The notes beneath the pieces were generated by a model, which had not been told where the DNA came from, did not search any database, and saw nothing but the letters and a program-made list of their open reading frames with translations. The position numbers were made by a program, and so were the translations under genes. A stretch of DNA of 64,000 nucleotides from Pseudomonas sp. ATCC PTA-122608. Lineage in GTDB: Bacteria; Pseudomonadota; Gammaproteobacteria; Pseudomonadales; Pseudomonadaceae. The DNA lies in the NCBI RefSeq assembly GCF_001952855.1, contig NZ_LPNO01000008.1, positions 62,001 through 126,000 on the forward strand, given 5' to 3'. This document shows, one piece after another, positions 8,657-17,886 of the stretch. The stretch's first letter is position 1; each line of letters starts with the position of its first letter.

Positions 8657-9220
8657 TCAGCGGATGAAATGGATTTTGCCGCTGTCATCATTGCCGATGT
8701 AGATGCCATACACCCCGGCCTGGCGTTCCTCGATATAGCGTTCGAGAATCTGCCGGATCGCCGGGTAGTAGATGCTTTCCCAAGGAATGTCCTCGGGTGC
8801 GAAGAACTTGTAGCCCAAGGTTTCCGGCCCGAATTGCCCGGTGATCTCCAGCGCAATGGCGCGGAAGATGATGTACACCTCGCTGATCTTCGGTACGCTG
8901 AAGATGGAGTAGGGCGAGACGATTTCCGCCCGCACACCGCTTTCTTCCCATACCTCGCGCAACGCTGCCTGTTCGGTGGTCTCGCCGCCTTCCATGAAGC
9001 CTGCGGGCAATGTCCAGGTACCTGGGCGGGGTGGAATAGCCCGTTGGCACAAGAGGTACTTACCGTCCTGCTCGATGATGCAGCCGGCAATGATCTTGGG
9101 GTTGATGTAGTGGATATAGCCGCAGCCCCGGCACATCAGGCGCTCATGGGTATCGCCCGGTGGCAGCTGGTGACCTAAGTCACTGCCGCCGCATTTCGGG
9201 CAAAAGCTGGGGCTGAACAT
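8657..9220 (-). CDS. Nudix hydrolase with N-terminal zinc ribbon
   Basis: 187-residue Nudix hydrolase. The Nudix box reads GFMEGGETTEQAALREVWEE followed by SG, with all key Gly, Glu and Arg residues. An N-terminal zinc ribbon (CPKCGG ... CRGCGY) precedes it, as in NADH pyrophosphatase-like members. Substrates in this group are nucleoside diphosphate derivatives such as NADH, FAD or ADP-ribose; which one applies here is unknown. It starts 2 bp after the GntR regulator gene and is probably co-transcribed with it. Confidence 0.88.
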   Translation of the reverse strand: MFSPSFCPKCGGSDLGHQLPPGDTHERLMCRGCGYIHYINPKIIAGCIIEQDGKYLLCQRAIPPRPGTWTLPAGFMEGGETTEQAALREVWEESGVRAEIVSPYSIFSVPKISEVYIIFRAIALEITGQFGPETLGYKFFAPEDIPWESIYYPAIRQILERYIEERQAGVYGIYIGNDDSGKIHFIR

Positions 9221-9222
9221 GG

Positions 9223-9975
9223 TCAGTGACCTATGCGCGGTTCTTTGAGGGCGATGGGCAGGGTGATCTCGGGCAGCTTGCCAGTCTCTTCCTGTTTGCG
9301 CTTGAGGTAGTCCAGGGCCACGGCTGCGGCGGCGCGCACATGATCGACACAGGCCTGGTGGGCGGCCAGTGGGTCGCGGCTCTTGATCGCCTCGACCATG
9401 CGCTCCATTTCCTGGTTGCTGGCGCCACGGCGGTTTTCCTGGGACACCGAGGTAGCACGCAAGTAGCTGATACGCGCCTGCAACTGGCGCAGCTGGGTGG
9501 CAGCGACGTGGTTGCCCGAACCTTCCAGCAGAACGTCGTAGAAACCCTGCACAGAGTCGATCACCTGCTGCAATTCGCCATCCTTGAGGGCTTTGCGGTT
9601 ATCGTCCAGAGCTTTTTCCAAGGCCTTGATGTCCTTGGCCTTGGCGCGCAGGGTGAACAACTGCACGATCAAGCCTTCGAGTACGCAACGCAGTTCATAG
9701 ATGTCGACGGCGTCGGCGAGGGTGATGATCGCCACCTGCGGGCCTTTGGCATCGGCGAATTCCACCAGGCCTTCGGATTCCAGGTGACGCAAGGCTTCAC
9801 GCACCGAGGTGCGGCTGACGCCGAGGCGGTCGCACAGATCGCGCTCCACCAGACGGTCGCCTGGTAACAGCTGGAAATTCATGATCGCGCTGCGCAGTTT
9901 CTCCAGCACGATTTCCCGCAGGGTGACCGGGTTGTGATTGACCTTGAAGCTGTCGTCGAGTGGCAGGCGTTTCAT
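9223..9975 (-). CDS. GntR family regulator, FadR/FCD subfamily
   Basis: Transcriptional regulator with an N-terminal winged helix (about residues 18-85, with GDRLVERDLCDRLGVSRTSV and REALRHLESEGLVEF) and an all-helical FCD effector domain (about 95-220). It lies between the flavin reductase operon and the Nudix gene. The best candidate targets are the three TATTATGGTATNCCA sites in this region. I see no such site in its own upstream gap (9976-10089). Many family members repress catabolic genes and release DNA when they bind the substrate or a breakdown product; that role is inferred here. Confidence 0.88.
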   Translation of the reverse strand: MKRLPLDDSFKVNHNPVTLREIVLEKLRSAIMNFQLLPGDRLVERDLCDRLGVSRTSVREALRHLESEGLVEFADAKGPQVAIITLADAVDIYELRCVLEGLIVQLFTLRAKAKDIKALEKALDDNRKALKDGELQQVIDSVQGFYDVLLEGSGNHVAATQLRQLQARISYLRATSVSQENRRGASNQEMERMVEAIKSRDPLAAHQACVDHVRAAAAVALDYLKRKQEETGKLPEITLPIALKEPRIGH

Positions 9976-10089
9976 GGGGTCTGCTCTGTATGTAACGGTT
10001 AACTGGGGGCCGATCAGGGACCGAAATTGTCGGCGAGTTTATCACGCGGCGTCCTTTAAGCGACAAACCCTCACGACCCCCTGCGTGCC

Positions 10090-10575
10090 TCAGGCCAGGG
10101 CTGGCAAAGGCCCCAGCTTGCCCTTGTGATAGATCATCGGCGTCACCGGTTGCGCCGGCAGGATCAGGTTTTTCACCGCGCCGACGATGATCGCGTGATC
10201 GCCACCGTCGTATTCGCGCCACAGCTCGCATTCGATGATCGCCGTGGCCTTGGCCAACAGCGGGTTGCCCAGCTCGCTCAAGTGCCACTCGATGCCCTTG
10301 GATTTTTCCTTGCCTTTGCCGGCGAAGGCATAGGCTTCGGCAGTCTGGTCGGCGGACAGCAAGTGGATCGCGAAGCGCTTGCTGTCCCGCAGTATTGGGT
10401 AGGTGTCCGACGCATAGTTGGGGCAGAACAGCACCAGCGCTGGGTCAATCGACAACGCACTGAATGCGCTGGCGGTAATGCCGACGATGCCGCCGTCCGG
10501 GTCAAGGGTGGTGACCACCGTGACACCGGACGGGAACGAGCTCATCACGTCTTTGTAAATGCCGGGTTCGATCAT
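10090..10575 (-). CDS. Flavin reductase (RutF/HpaC-like)
   Basis: NAD(P)H:flavin oxidoreductase-like protein, 161 residues. Family features are SSFPSGVTVVTT near the N-terminus, GITASAFSALSIDPALVLFC (flavin-binding segment), FAIHLLSADQ and DHAIIVGAVKN. Such proteins supply reduced FMN to a separate two-component monooxygenase. No luciferase-like or other flavin monooxygenase gene is visible in this window, so its partner must lie elsewhere or be missing. It is the last gene of the operon 13532-10090. Confidence 0.87.
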   Translation of the reverse strand: MIEPGIYKDVMSSFPSGVTVVTTLDPDGGIVGITASAFSALSIDPALVLFCPNYASDTYPILRDSKRFAIHLLSADQTAEAYAFAGKGKEKSKGIEWHLSELGNPLLAKATAIIECELWREYDGGDHAIIVGAVKNLILPAQPVTPMIYHKGKLGPLPALA

Positions 10576-10587
10576 GGCAGTGTTCTC

Positions 10588-12069
10588 CTAGCGCATCACA
10601 AAAGGATCAGGCATGGGCGCCTGGGACAGGTTGATCCACACCGTTTTCAGCTCGGTGTAGGCCAGCACCGAATCGATGCCGCTTTCGCGTCCATAGCCAC
10701 TATTCTTGAAGCCACCGATGGGCGCCATCGCTGACACTGCGCGGTAGGTGTTGACCCAGATAATGCCTGAGCGTACGTCTCGTGCCAGGCGATGGGCGCG
10801 GCCAAGGTCGCGGGTCCAGATGCCAGCGGCGAGGCCGAACTGCGAGTCGTTGGCGATGGCCAGGGCTTCAGCTTCGTCCTTGAATCGGATGACCGAGGCC
10901 ACCGGGCCGAACACTTCTTCCTGCATGATCTTCATCGAGTTGCGGTCGCACTCGAACAGCGTCGGCTCGTAGTACCAGCCTTCACCCAGATTCTGCGGGC
11001 GCTTGCCGCCGGTGCGCAGGTGTGCGCCTTCTGCGATGGCGTCAGCCACCAGGCCTTCGACCACCGCCAATTGCTGCGCGGTGGCCATGGGGCCCATCTC
11101 ACTGGCGTCATCCTGGGGGTTGCCGATACGAATGCGTTGGGCGCGCGCTACCAAGCGCTCGACGAATTCGTCGTAGATTTCGTCCTGCACCAGCAGCCGC
11201 GAACCGGACACGCAGCTTTGCCCGGATGCCGCGTAGATGCCAGCAATCGCACCGTTGATGGCGCTGTCCAGGTCGGCATCGGCAAAGATAATGTTCGGCG
11301 ACTTGCCACCCAGTTCCAGGGACAGCTTGGCGAAGTTCTCCGCGCTGCTGCGCACCACATGGCGAGCGGTGGCCGCGCCGCCGGTAAAGGCGATCTTGCG
11401 CACCAGCGGGTGGCGGGTGAGGGCGGCGCCAGTGCTCGGGCCGTAGCCGGTGACCACGTTGACCACGCCCGGCGGAATACCGGCCTGCAGCGCGAGTCGT
11501 GCCAATTCGAGGATGGTCGCCGAGGCGTGTTCCGACGGCTTGATCACAATGGTATTGCCCGCTGCCAAGGCAGGAGCGAGTTTGATCGTTGTCAGGTACA
11601 GCGGACTGTTCCACGGAATGATCGCGGCGACTACGCCCATGGCTTCGTGCACGGTGTAGGCAAACAGATCAGGCTTGTCCAGCGGTAGGGTGCCGCCTTC
11701 AAGCTTGTCGGCCAGGCCTGCGGTGTAGTGGAAAAACTCGGGCAGGTAGCTGACCTGGCCGCGGGTTTCGCGAATCAGCTTGCCGTTGTCGCGGCTTTCC
11801 AGCTGGGCCAGTTGCTCTTTGTTCTCGGCGATCAAATCACCCAAGCGGCGCAGCAATTTGCCCCGCGCCGTGGCCGTGAGACCGCGCCACGCAGGGCTGT
11901 CGAAAGCGGTTTGCGCTGCCTGTACAGCGCGCTCCACATCGTCCTCATCGGCGTCGGGCAGTTGCGCCCAAGGTTCGGCCAGCGCCGGGTTGAGACTGTC
12001 GAAGGTCTTGCCGGACAAGGCATCGACCCATTCACCACCGATGCACATCTGGAAGCGTTCAAGCGTCAT
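10588..12069 (-). CDS. Aldehyde dehydrogenase, NAD(P)-dependent
   Basis: Full-length aldehyde dehydrogenase, 493 residues. The cofactor segment FTGGAATARHV, the general-base motif LELGGKSPNI and the catalytic cysteine in ASGQSCVSGSRL are all present, with EVFGPVASVI and GGFKNSGYGRESG near the C-terminus. It converts an aldehyde to the acid, probably an intermediate made by an oxygenase or hydrolase of the same pathway. Its start overlaps the hydrolase stop by 4 bp (ATGA). Confidence 0.92.
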   Translation of the reverse strand: MTLERFQMCIGGEWVDALSGKTFDSLNPALAEPWAQLPDADEDDVERAVQAAQTAFDSPAWRGLTATARGKLLRRLGDLIAENKEQLAQLESRDNGKLIRETRGQVSYLPEFFHYTAGLADKLEGGTLPLDKPDLFAYTVHEAMGVVAAIIPWNSPLYLTTIKLAPALAAGNTIVIKPSEHASATILELARLALQAGIPPGVVNVVTGYGPSTGAALTRHPLVRKIAFTGGAATARHVVRSSAENFAKLSLELGGKSPNIIFADADLDSAINGAIAGIYAASGQSCVSGSRLLVQDEIYDEFVERLVARAQRIRIGNPQDDASEMGPMATAQQLAVVEGLVADAIAEGAHLRTGGKRPQNLGEGWYYEPTLFECDRNSMKIMQEEVFGPVASVIRFKDEAEALAIANDSQFGLAAGIWTRDLGRAHRLARDVRSGIIWVNTYRAVSAMAPIGGFKNSGYGRESGIDSVLAYTELKTVWINLSQAPMPDPFVMR

Positions 12070-12899
12070 GCAACGATCCCCTTTATTGGATTATTTTGGG
12101 CGTACACCGTGTCAAGAAAGCCCAGCAGCAGCTGATTGACCAGGCGCGGCGATTCTACCGGCATCATATGCCGTTGCTCGGCCAGCACCGCAACGGTGGC
12201 ACCGGGAATGCGATCAGCCAGTTGGCGCGCCATTTCCGGGGTTGAGCCTGGGTCGAGTTCGCCAGTGGCGACCAGGGTTGGTGCACGCAGGGTCTTGAGG
12301 TCGTCGGCGCGGTACATGTCCTGGGTGGCAAACAGCTCATAAGTCGTGAGGTAGCCCTGGGGATCATTGCCCGCCAGGGTTTCGCGCAGTGCCGCGATCT
12401 GTGCCGGGTTGGCCGCTTGGTATTCGCGGCTGAACCAGCGCGACAGCGCCGCTTCTGCGTTGGCATCCGGTCCGTGCTCGGCGGCCTGGGCGGTGCGGGC
12501 GATCACGCCGGCACGCTGCTCGGGGCTGCGGTTGAACACGCTGTTCAGTACAACCAAACTTTTGAGGCGCTCGGGGTAATGCAGGGCCAGTGCCCGGGCG
12601 ACGAGGCCGCCCATGGAAAAGCCGATCACCGTGGCTTGGGGCAGCTGCAGGTGGTCGAGCAGTTCCAGCAGCTGGTCGGCATAGCCCAACAGCGGCGTGC
12701 CGGCGGCCGGGCGCGGGCTGGCGCCGTGTCCTAGCATGTCATAAGTGATCACGCGGTAGTTCGTGGCCAGGCCAACAACTTGCCCGCCCCACATTTCTTT
12801 ATTCAGGCCCACGCCGTGGATCAAAACCACAGGCTGGCCTTGGCCGGTCGCCAGATAACTGGTGCCAGCCGGGGTGCGTTCAGCGGTGAGCCGAATCAT
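12066..12899 (-). CDS. Alpha/beta hydrolase
   Basis: Alpha/beta-hydrolase fold enzyme of about 277 residues. The oxyanion region is VLIHGVGLNKEMW, the nucleophile elbow is GFSMGG (Ser about residue 95), the acid lies in ATGELDPGSTP and the catalytic His in EQRHMMPVESP. It resembles 3-oxoadipate enol-lactonase-like and carboxylesterase-like members; the substrate is unknown. The start at 12899 has AGGAG six bases upstream, which is better than the frame's first codon at 12914. Confidence 0.88.
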   Translation of the reverse strand: MIRLTAERTPAGTSYLATGQGQPVVLIHGVGLNKEMWGGQVVGLATNYRVITYDMLGHGASPRPAAGTPLLGYADQLLELLDHLQLPQATVIGFSMGGLVARALALHYPERLKSLVVLNSVFNRSPEQRAGVIARTAQAAEHGPDANAEAALSRWFSREYQAANPAQIAALRETLAGNDPQGYLTTYELFATQDMYRADDLKTLRAPTLVATGELDPGSTPEMARQLADRIPGATVAVLAEQRHMMPVESPRLVNQLLLGFLDTVYAQNNPIKGIVA

Positions 12900-12941
12900 G
12901 GAGCGCTCCTGCATACCTTTTGTTTGATTGGCACGTCGTGA

Positions 12942-13532
12942 TTACTGGGCTTTCTCGGCCGCCAGTTCTTCGAGGTCGATGTAACGGTTACCGATGCGTG
13001 GGTGCAGTCGCCCGCCATCTGCACAGCCCAGGACTACGACGATTTCGTCGGCACGCGGCGAATCTTCGATTTTCATTTCCAGGGTGATGTAGTGCGAGCG
13101 CAGACCTTCGTCATCCTTGTGCATCATCGGGATTTGAATCGATGTGCCTGGCCCGCCGCGTTTGTTGGTAAAGCTCAGGTAGCTTTTTGCCTTGACCGCT
13201 TCACGGTAATGATTGCCGAAGCGCAGGGTATGGATGATGGCCGAGGCGTGTTCGATCTCACCGTCAGCACCGACAACGGCCGCCTTGCCGTAGGCTTCGA
13301 TCTTGTCTGCACCGCCAATGATGCCGACCAGGCGCTCCACCATCAGCGCACCGAGATCCGAACAGTTAGCACGGATCTCCGGTTTCAGGTCTTCGATAAA
13401 ACCGCGACCCAACCACGGGTTTTTCAGGACAACAGCCAGCCCCACCATAGTGACCGGGGTGTCAGAGGCCTTGCCGCCTTCAATAAAGGTTTCTTCTACA
13501 TAGCTGACGATCTTGCGGATTTCGAAACTCAT
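12942..13532 (-). CDS. DUF1185 'amino acid synthesis' family protein
   Basis: 196-residue protein of the DUF1185 family, named for a proposed but unproven role in amino acid synthesis. Recognisable parts are MSFEIRKIVSYVEETFIEGG at the start, GKAAVVGADGEIEHASAIIH in the middle and VVVLGCADGGRLHPRIG near the end. It is the first gene of the operon that continues with the hydrolase, aldehyde dehydrogenase and flavin reductase. The ATG at 13532 is preferred because the longer frame crosses the operator-bearing leader. Confidence 0.82.
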   Translation of the reverse strand: MSFEIRKIVSYVEETFIEGGKASDTPVTMVGLAVVLKNPWLGRGFIEDLKPEIRANCSDLGALMVERLVGIIGGADKIEAYGKAAVVGADGEIEHASAIIHTLRFGNHYREAVKAKSYLSFTNKRGGPGTSIQIPMMHKDDEGLRSHYITLEMKIEDSPRADEIVVVLGCADGGRLHPRIGNRYIDLEELAAEKAQ

Positions 13533-13568
13533 GGCTGCTCCATTGGGATGCGGTGGGTTTGTGTATGA

Positions 13569-13583
13569 TGGTATACCATAATA
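13569..13583 (-). promoter_or_regulatory. Putative GntR-family operator, DUF1185 operon promoter
   Basis: On the minus strand it reads TATTATGGTATACCA, identical to the site at 8185-8199. It is 37 bp upstream of the DUF1185 start. The core TGGTATACCA is a perfect palindrome, flanked by further near-symmetry (ATGA and TAAT). Confidence 0.65.
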
Positions 13584-14650
13584 CCTAAAGCGCAAGAGTC
13601 AGAAATAAACTGAAGGCGGACTGGTACGACAGAAGGTTGAGCGAGTGGTGTTTTTTGAGTTTGTAGGCGCTAGGGCATCGGTAGCCGTTAGTGCTGAGTT
13701 GTGCGCTGTCTGGAGGTCTTCGCCTTCCGGAAGGGCTCTTTGATCTGCTGCGTAGCGGCGGCTACCATGAAGAAGTCATCACTGTGCGATTGCGTACGCC
13801 TGCTTTTGATGCTGTCGGTCCGGAGGAGTCACTACCCGAGTACGAAAGGGCCTTACGCCGGGTGTACTGCACCGTGTTTGTACCTGCTGGTATCTCACCC
13901 CGATACCCGACACCTAAGGAGCGGGTGCATATCTGCCCTGCCGGCGTCACCTCCTTTTTCTATCGGCATTTGGATCAGATGCACCAGGGCATAACAATGG
14001 CCGTGCTGAGGAGCGTTCTTTTGGAACCCATCAGGGATCTCCTTTACCTTTTCCAAGAGGACGCCAACCCGGACGATAGCGATGAGATAGCGTTTCGTAA
14101 CATCAAGATCCATCTGGGATCTCAAACAAGGTCGGACGTTGATTACTCCAGGGATTCGGCCTCAATTTAACCAACTGGTTGGCACCCATTATCTCGGGCA
14201 TGACGAAAATATGGCCCACCGCAAGCAGTTGCGAGACAAGGTTCGGAGTTGGGGGGTGGAAATCTAGGTCGCGGCTATTGGCATTGCTGGCGTTCGTCAG
14301 GCATGGCGGCGAGAAACTCACCCACAGTTTGTAGCCGGATCTGCTCAGAGGCGGATGCCACCGCTTTAAGGCGGGCGGTCTTTTCTCCAACATCGTCAAC
14401 CGGTTTGACGGCAGCCGCCCAAGACAAAGGTCCGTGCTTTAGCACTTGCGCCACGGTTACTAAATAAAAAGGCCTAAGCACCACCTGATTGACTTCTTCT
14501 AGGCTGGTGAAGAAATTTGCGTTGTGCTCGATGATTTTTTTGGGCCCTTGAAAGTGTCAGAGATACAATCGTCCATAGACTGCATGGCCTTGATGAGGCG
14601 ATGGTCCTATTCATGAGTAGGGTATGACGCCTCTTTTAAAAAACCGTTTT
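13584..14650. other. ICE left junction, no convincing gene
   Basis: About 1.1 kb between the chromosomal DUF1185 operon and the first ICE gene. A plus-strand frame of 159 codons (13691-14170) and several overlapping short frames exist, but none has recognisable motifs, a good ribosome-binding site or a preferred strand. I searched by eye for a tRNA-Asn gene or a copy of the 3' tRNA segment found at 60375-60428 and saw none. This is probably a deletion or rearrangement scar at the end of the element. Confidence 0.5.
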
Positions 14651-17470
14651 TTATTTGAAAAAGTCGTTTATTTCCACAAGGGCGATACCACGCTTACGGT
14701 TAATTTCCCTTGCAACCGCCAATGCGGCTTCGATCTCGCAGATTCCTTGCTCATTCATTAATCTGAATCGCTCGGCTTTCTCTTCTGGTTCAGTCATGGC
14801 CATCGCGAGATATAGACTTGGGGGTACCGCTCGAAATAGCACTTCTGTCGATTTGGACAGAATCACGCCCTCGGTGAATTTCCCCGTCTCCTTACGAGCA
14901 GAGAGCATCAGCGCTTTTTGAGCATCATTGAGTTCGCGGAACCGCGCGATTTTGTTGACCTCGTCAGGCGGCATATTTAAGCAGATCCACCACTCAATCA
15001 TATTCAACATCGGCTCTGCCGCTTTGGGTAGGTCATCGATATTCTGAGTGGCCAACCAGTACCACGCTCCGAGTTTGCGCCACATCTTGGTGATCTTGAG
15101 GACGTACGGGGAGAGCAGCGGGTTCTTGGTGATGATGTGTCCTTCGTCTGTGACATTGATGATCGGCCGGCCGAGCATCTGATCGCGTTCAGCGATGTTG
15201 TTCACCGTGTTGATCAACGAGATGTAAGCAATGGAGAGTTGAGCGTTGTAGCCCTCTCTGGCGTAGGTGGCGAGGTCGACGATTGTGATGTCAGCTTCCG
15301 GCCATGGCGTCCCATCACGGTTGAATAGATCGCCATCAGAACCCTGACAGAACATGTCCATTGCATCGGCCATTTCCAGCATTCTGATGCGCCTTTGTTC
15401 TGGCAGACTTGCGTCATTACCGGATGCTCTAAGTGCGTCTCGTACGTCTTGGGTCAGGACCGTTCGATGCTGATCTGAACAGGCTGTTGCAGCATTGATG
15501 ATGCACTGGCGAATCATGCTCCGATCAGCGCGAGTCAGGCGCTGTTCTTCTTTCTCTTCGCCGCCGGTAATCATCAGGCGAGCGGTGATTTCGAGTTCGC
15601 CCAGCACGTCTCGCTCGTCATCCTCCGTGGGCTCTGAGTCATCTATCGCGTCGGCATCCAGCGTCTTGACGTTGCCAGGCGAACTAATCAATCGGTATGC
15701 ATCAGCAAAGGGCGCAAGGCTGACTCCCGAACTTGGCGCCAATTTAACCCGGTTGACCGTCAAGCCCAGGCGCTTGGCGAAGTCTGCGAACAGGCCAAAG
15801 CTATTGCCGGCCTCCGCAATGAAAATGCGTGGTCGGTACACCGCAGTGACCTGGTTCAAGATGTTGTTCAAGGTTGCCGACTTGCCGGCTCCGGTCGGGC
15901 CAAACAGAAAGAGGTGGGCATTCATCTGCCTGTCGAGACGGTTGAGCGGATCAAAGGTGACCGTGCCTCCGCCACGATTGAAGAAGGTTATCCCCGGATG
16001 GCCGGTACCTTCGCTGCGCCCCCATACCGGCGCCAGGTTGGCAATATGTTGTACAAACATCAGTTGCGTGTACCACTCGCTATTACGAACACTTGGATTG
16101 AACACACAAGGCAGCCAGCGTAGATAGCTGTTGAGCGGCGCGACCTCATGTTCATCCCGCACTGGCTGTAGTCCGGCGTTGAGCATGACGTTGTGAAGCT
16201 GCAACGTGCGCTCGTCTAGCTGCCGAACATCTTCGCCTCGCAGATAGAAAGCGACGGCTCCTCGGTACAACTTGTGAGCGCTGCCGATGTGAGATCTCGC
16301 CTGTTGGACGTCTTCCCGGGTTTGCTCTGACGCCAGCGTATCGCCGACTGACTTACTTGCCAGGTGATTTAGGTGTGCTTCCAGCATGTCCTGAGGAGTG
16401 ATCACTATCGTGATGCACAGAGTGGTCTCTTCAGGCATCTGGTCGAACAGGGCGTTCGTGGCATCGCCACCTTTAGACGTTTCACCTGTCAGATGACCTG
16501 TGGGAGGAGGGGACCGGAGACGATCAAGCACCACCACACGGTGCGGCATGTCATCCAGATACCAAAGGCCTTGATCTGCATCTGAACGGGGTTGCTCGAA
16601 GAACAGTCGTTGAGCAAAGTCCGTACCGCTGGCGAGCTCCAGTTCATCATCTGGATTGTCTTCTGGTAGTGACGCCAATTGATAAAAGGTTTTTCGTGCT
16701 TCAGCGGAATCGCCCAGTAATCGCGGGTTTGGGTTGAACCATCGCAATAGCCAGTTGTGAATGTACGAGGCATTCATTCGGCGAGATTTCACGCCAGCAT
16801 TTCCCATTCCGGCAACCAGGCGATCACAAATACTGTTGAGTGCCTGCTCGCTGGATTGCCCGCGGCGAGAAGCCGAGCCTTTACTGCGACGATAAATGGC
16901 CATCCGCACTTTACGGGTTTGCCCACGCCAAGGAAGTTTGGTCACTGCGGTGTCTTCGAATAAACCGCCCGGCTTGGAAATAGCCTGTAGGTGCTGCTCG
17001 AACATCTTGAGGTAGTACTCGGTAAAAGCCGTTCCTTGAGCCCGGGGTTGGATATACGCCCTGAGGTTTCTCATGTAGCTATCCCAATCTGTTTCATCCT
17101 GCGCATAGAGCTGAACGACCCAGGGTTGATCTTCCAATTCGTCGAAGCTGTCCTGCAGGGCATTCTCCAGGGCGTCTCGCACCGTACGCAGCCAGCTAGC
17201 CTCCCGTCCTTCTGTACCAACCGGCGTCAGTTCGTAAAACGCAGCCACTGACTCTCCATCCTCAAGCAGCATGCATTGGGATTCGGGAAGAAATTCAACC
17301 CAAGGCAGCATGTCGACAAAGCTGGGGGCGTTTGCGTAGAGGGCTCGCTCATCAGCGACTGTGCATGGACGCGTCCGAGAGGTCCTCCATGCACCAGGTT
17401 CTGGTAATCCATGGGTCGCGAGCTTCTCGATGTGATCCTTCCCTGCATCCGAGCTTTTCTGTTCCATCAA
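14651..17470 (-). CDS. Conjugative transfer ATPase, VirB4/TraC-like (TIGR03744, PFL_4706 family)
   Basis: 939-residue energiser of the MPF-G type IV secretion system, acting at the cytoplasmic face of the inner membrane. Walker A is FGPTGAGKSATLN (about residues 528-540). The C-terminal RecA-like half includes ITIVDLATYAREGYNAQLS, NVTDEGHIITKNPLLSPYV and WYWLATQNIDDLPKAAEPML, matching the VirB4-like Walker B and sensor regions. Length matches the PFGI-1 family. It ends the minus-strand secretion cluster. In related ICEs it is followed by TIGR03757, 03756, 03755 and TraG-like genes; none is visible here. Confidence 0.9.
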   Translation of the reverse strand: MMEQKSSDAGKDHIEKLATHGLPEPGAWRTSRTRPCTVADERALYANAPSFVDMLPWVEFLPESQCMLLEDGESVAAFYELTPVGTEGREASWLRTVRDALENALQDSFDELEDQPWVVQLYAQDETDWDSYMRNLRAYIQPRAQGTAFTEYYLKMFEQHLQAISKPGGLFEDTAVTKLPWRGQTRKVRMAIYRRSKGSASRRGQSSEQALNSICDRLVAGMGNAGVKSRRMNASYIHNWLLRWFNPNPRLLGDSAEARKTFYQLASLPEDNPDDELELASGTDFAQRLFFEQPRSDADQGLWYLDDMPHRVVVLDRLRSPPPTGHLTGETSKGGDATNALFDQMPEETTLCITIVITPQDMLEAHLNHLASKSVGDTLASEQTREDVQQARSHIGSAHKLYRGAVAFYLRGEDVRQLDERTLQLHNVMLNAGLQPVRDEHEVAPLNSYLRWLPCVFNPSVRNSEWYTQLMFVQHIANLAPVWGRSEGTGHPGITFFNRGGGTVTFDPLNRLDRQMNAHLFLFGPTGAGKSATLNNILNQVTAVYRPRIFIAEAGNSFGLFADFAKRLGLTVNRVKLAPSSGVSLAPFADAYRLISSPGNVKTLDADAIDDSEPTEDDERDVLGELEITARLMITGGEEKEEQRLTRADRSMIRQCIINAATACSDQHRTVLTQDVRDALRASGNDASLPEQRRIRMLEMADAMDMFCQGSDGDLFNRDGTPWPEADITIVDLATYAREGYNAQLSIAYISLINTVNNIAERDQMLGRPIINVTDEGHIITKNPLLSPYVLKITKMWRKLGAWYWLATQNIDDLPKAAEPMLNMIEWWICLNMPPDEVNKIARFRELNDAQKALMLSARKETGKFTEGVILSKSTEVLFRAVPPSLYLAMAMTEPEEKAERFRLMNEQGICEIEAALAVAREINRKRGIALVEINDFFK

Positions 17471-17886
17471 TAGTCCTCCGTCCGTTCACCGGGCATGGCG
17501 TATTGAACGCGCTGGTAGAGGGGGAAGACGGTGCTGTAGCCGGGTACCGGAACGGGATCGGTGCCAGCTAGGTGAGGGAAAACGTACATCACCAGGTCCG
17601 GGTTAGGGAGGCGCTTGAACTGGCTGTATATCTCGGTTTGAGCGGTTCGGGTGTAGCTAGCGGTATCCGTGATCGATTCATCAATTGGTCTTTGCAAGGA
17701 CACGCGAGCGTCATGCAGTTGCCGATCGGCAGAGCCGTGTGACACCGACCTGGTGTTCGCATCCCAGATGTCCATCATGTTCTGCGGACCATGGGGAAGC
17801 AGCTGATCCTTGTTGGTACTGCATCCGCTGGTGAGCATCACACCGAGTAGAAACAGCGGCCAGGGGTTAATCGAGCTCGGATACAT
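17467..17886 (-). CDS. Conjugative transfer lipoprotein (TIGR03751 family)
   Basis: Small outer-membrane-type lipoprotein of about 139 residues. The ATG at 17886 has GGAGG upstream (GGAGGTATCT then ATG) and gives a lipoprotein signal ending in LTSGC. Mature features are QLLPHGPQNMMDIWDANTRS and YSQFKRLPNPDLVMYVFPHL, typical of the family. It overlaps the upstream TIGR03752 gene by 20 bp and the VirB4-like gene by 4 bp, so it is within a translationally coupled operon. In function it resembles VirB7-type lipoproteins. Confidence 0.88.
   Translation of the reverse strand: MYPSSINPWPLFLLGVMLTSGCSTNKDQLLPHGPQNMMDIWDANTRSVSHGSADRQLHDARVSLQRPIDESITDTASYTRTAQTEIYSQFKRLPNPDLVMYVFPHLAGTDPVPVPGYSTVFPLYQRVQYAMPGERTEDY

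Noticed and set aside
10792..11688. Plus-strand frame of 298 codons
   Set aside because: It is antisense to a full-length aldehyde dehydrogenase with intact catalytic motifs.
13691..14170. 159-codon plus-strand frame at the ICE left junction
   Set aside because: No recognisable motif, no ribosome-binding site and overlapping frames on both strands; treated as gene-poor junction DNA.
14103..14467. Overlapping short frames on both strands near 14.1-14.5 kb
   Set aside because: They overlap each other, have no motifs and share no strand preference; not supportable as genes.
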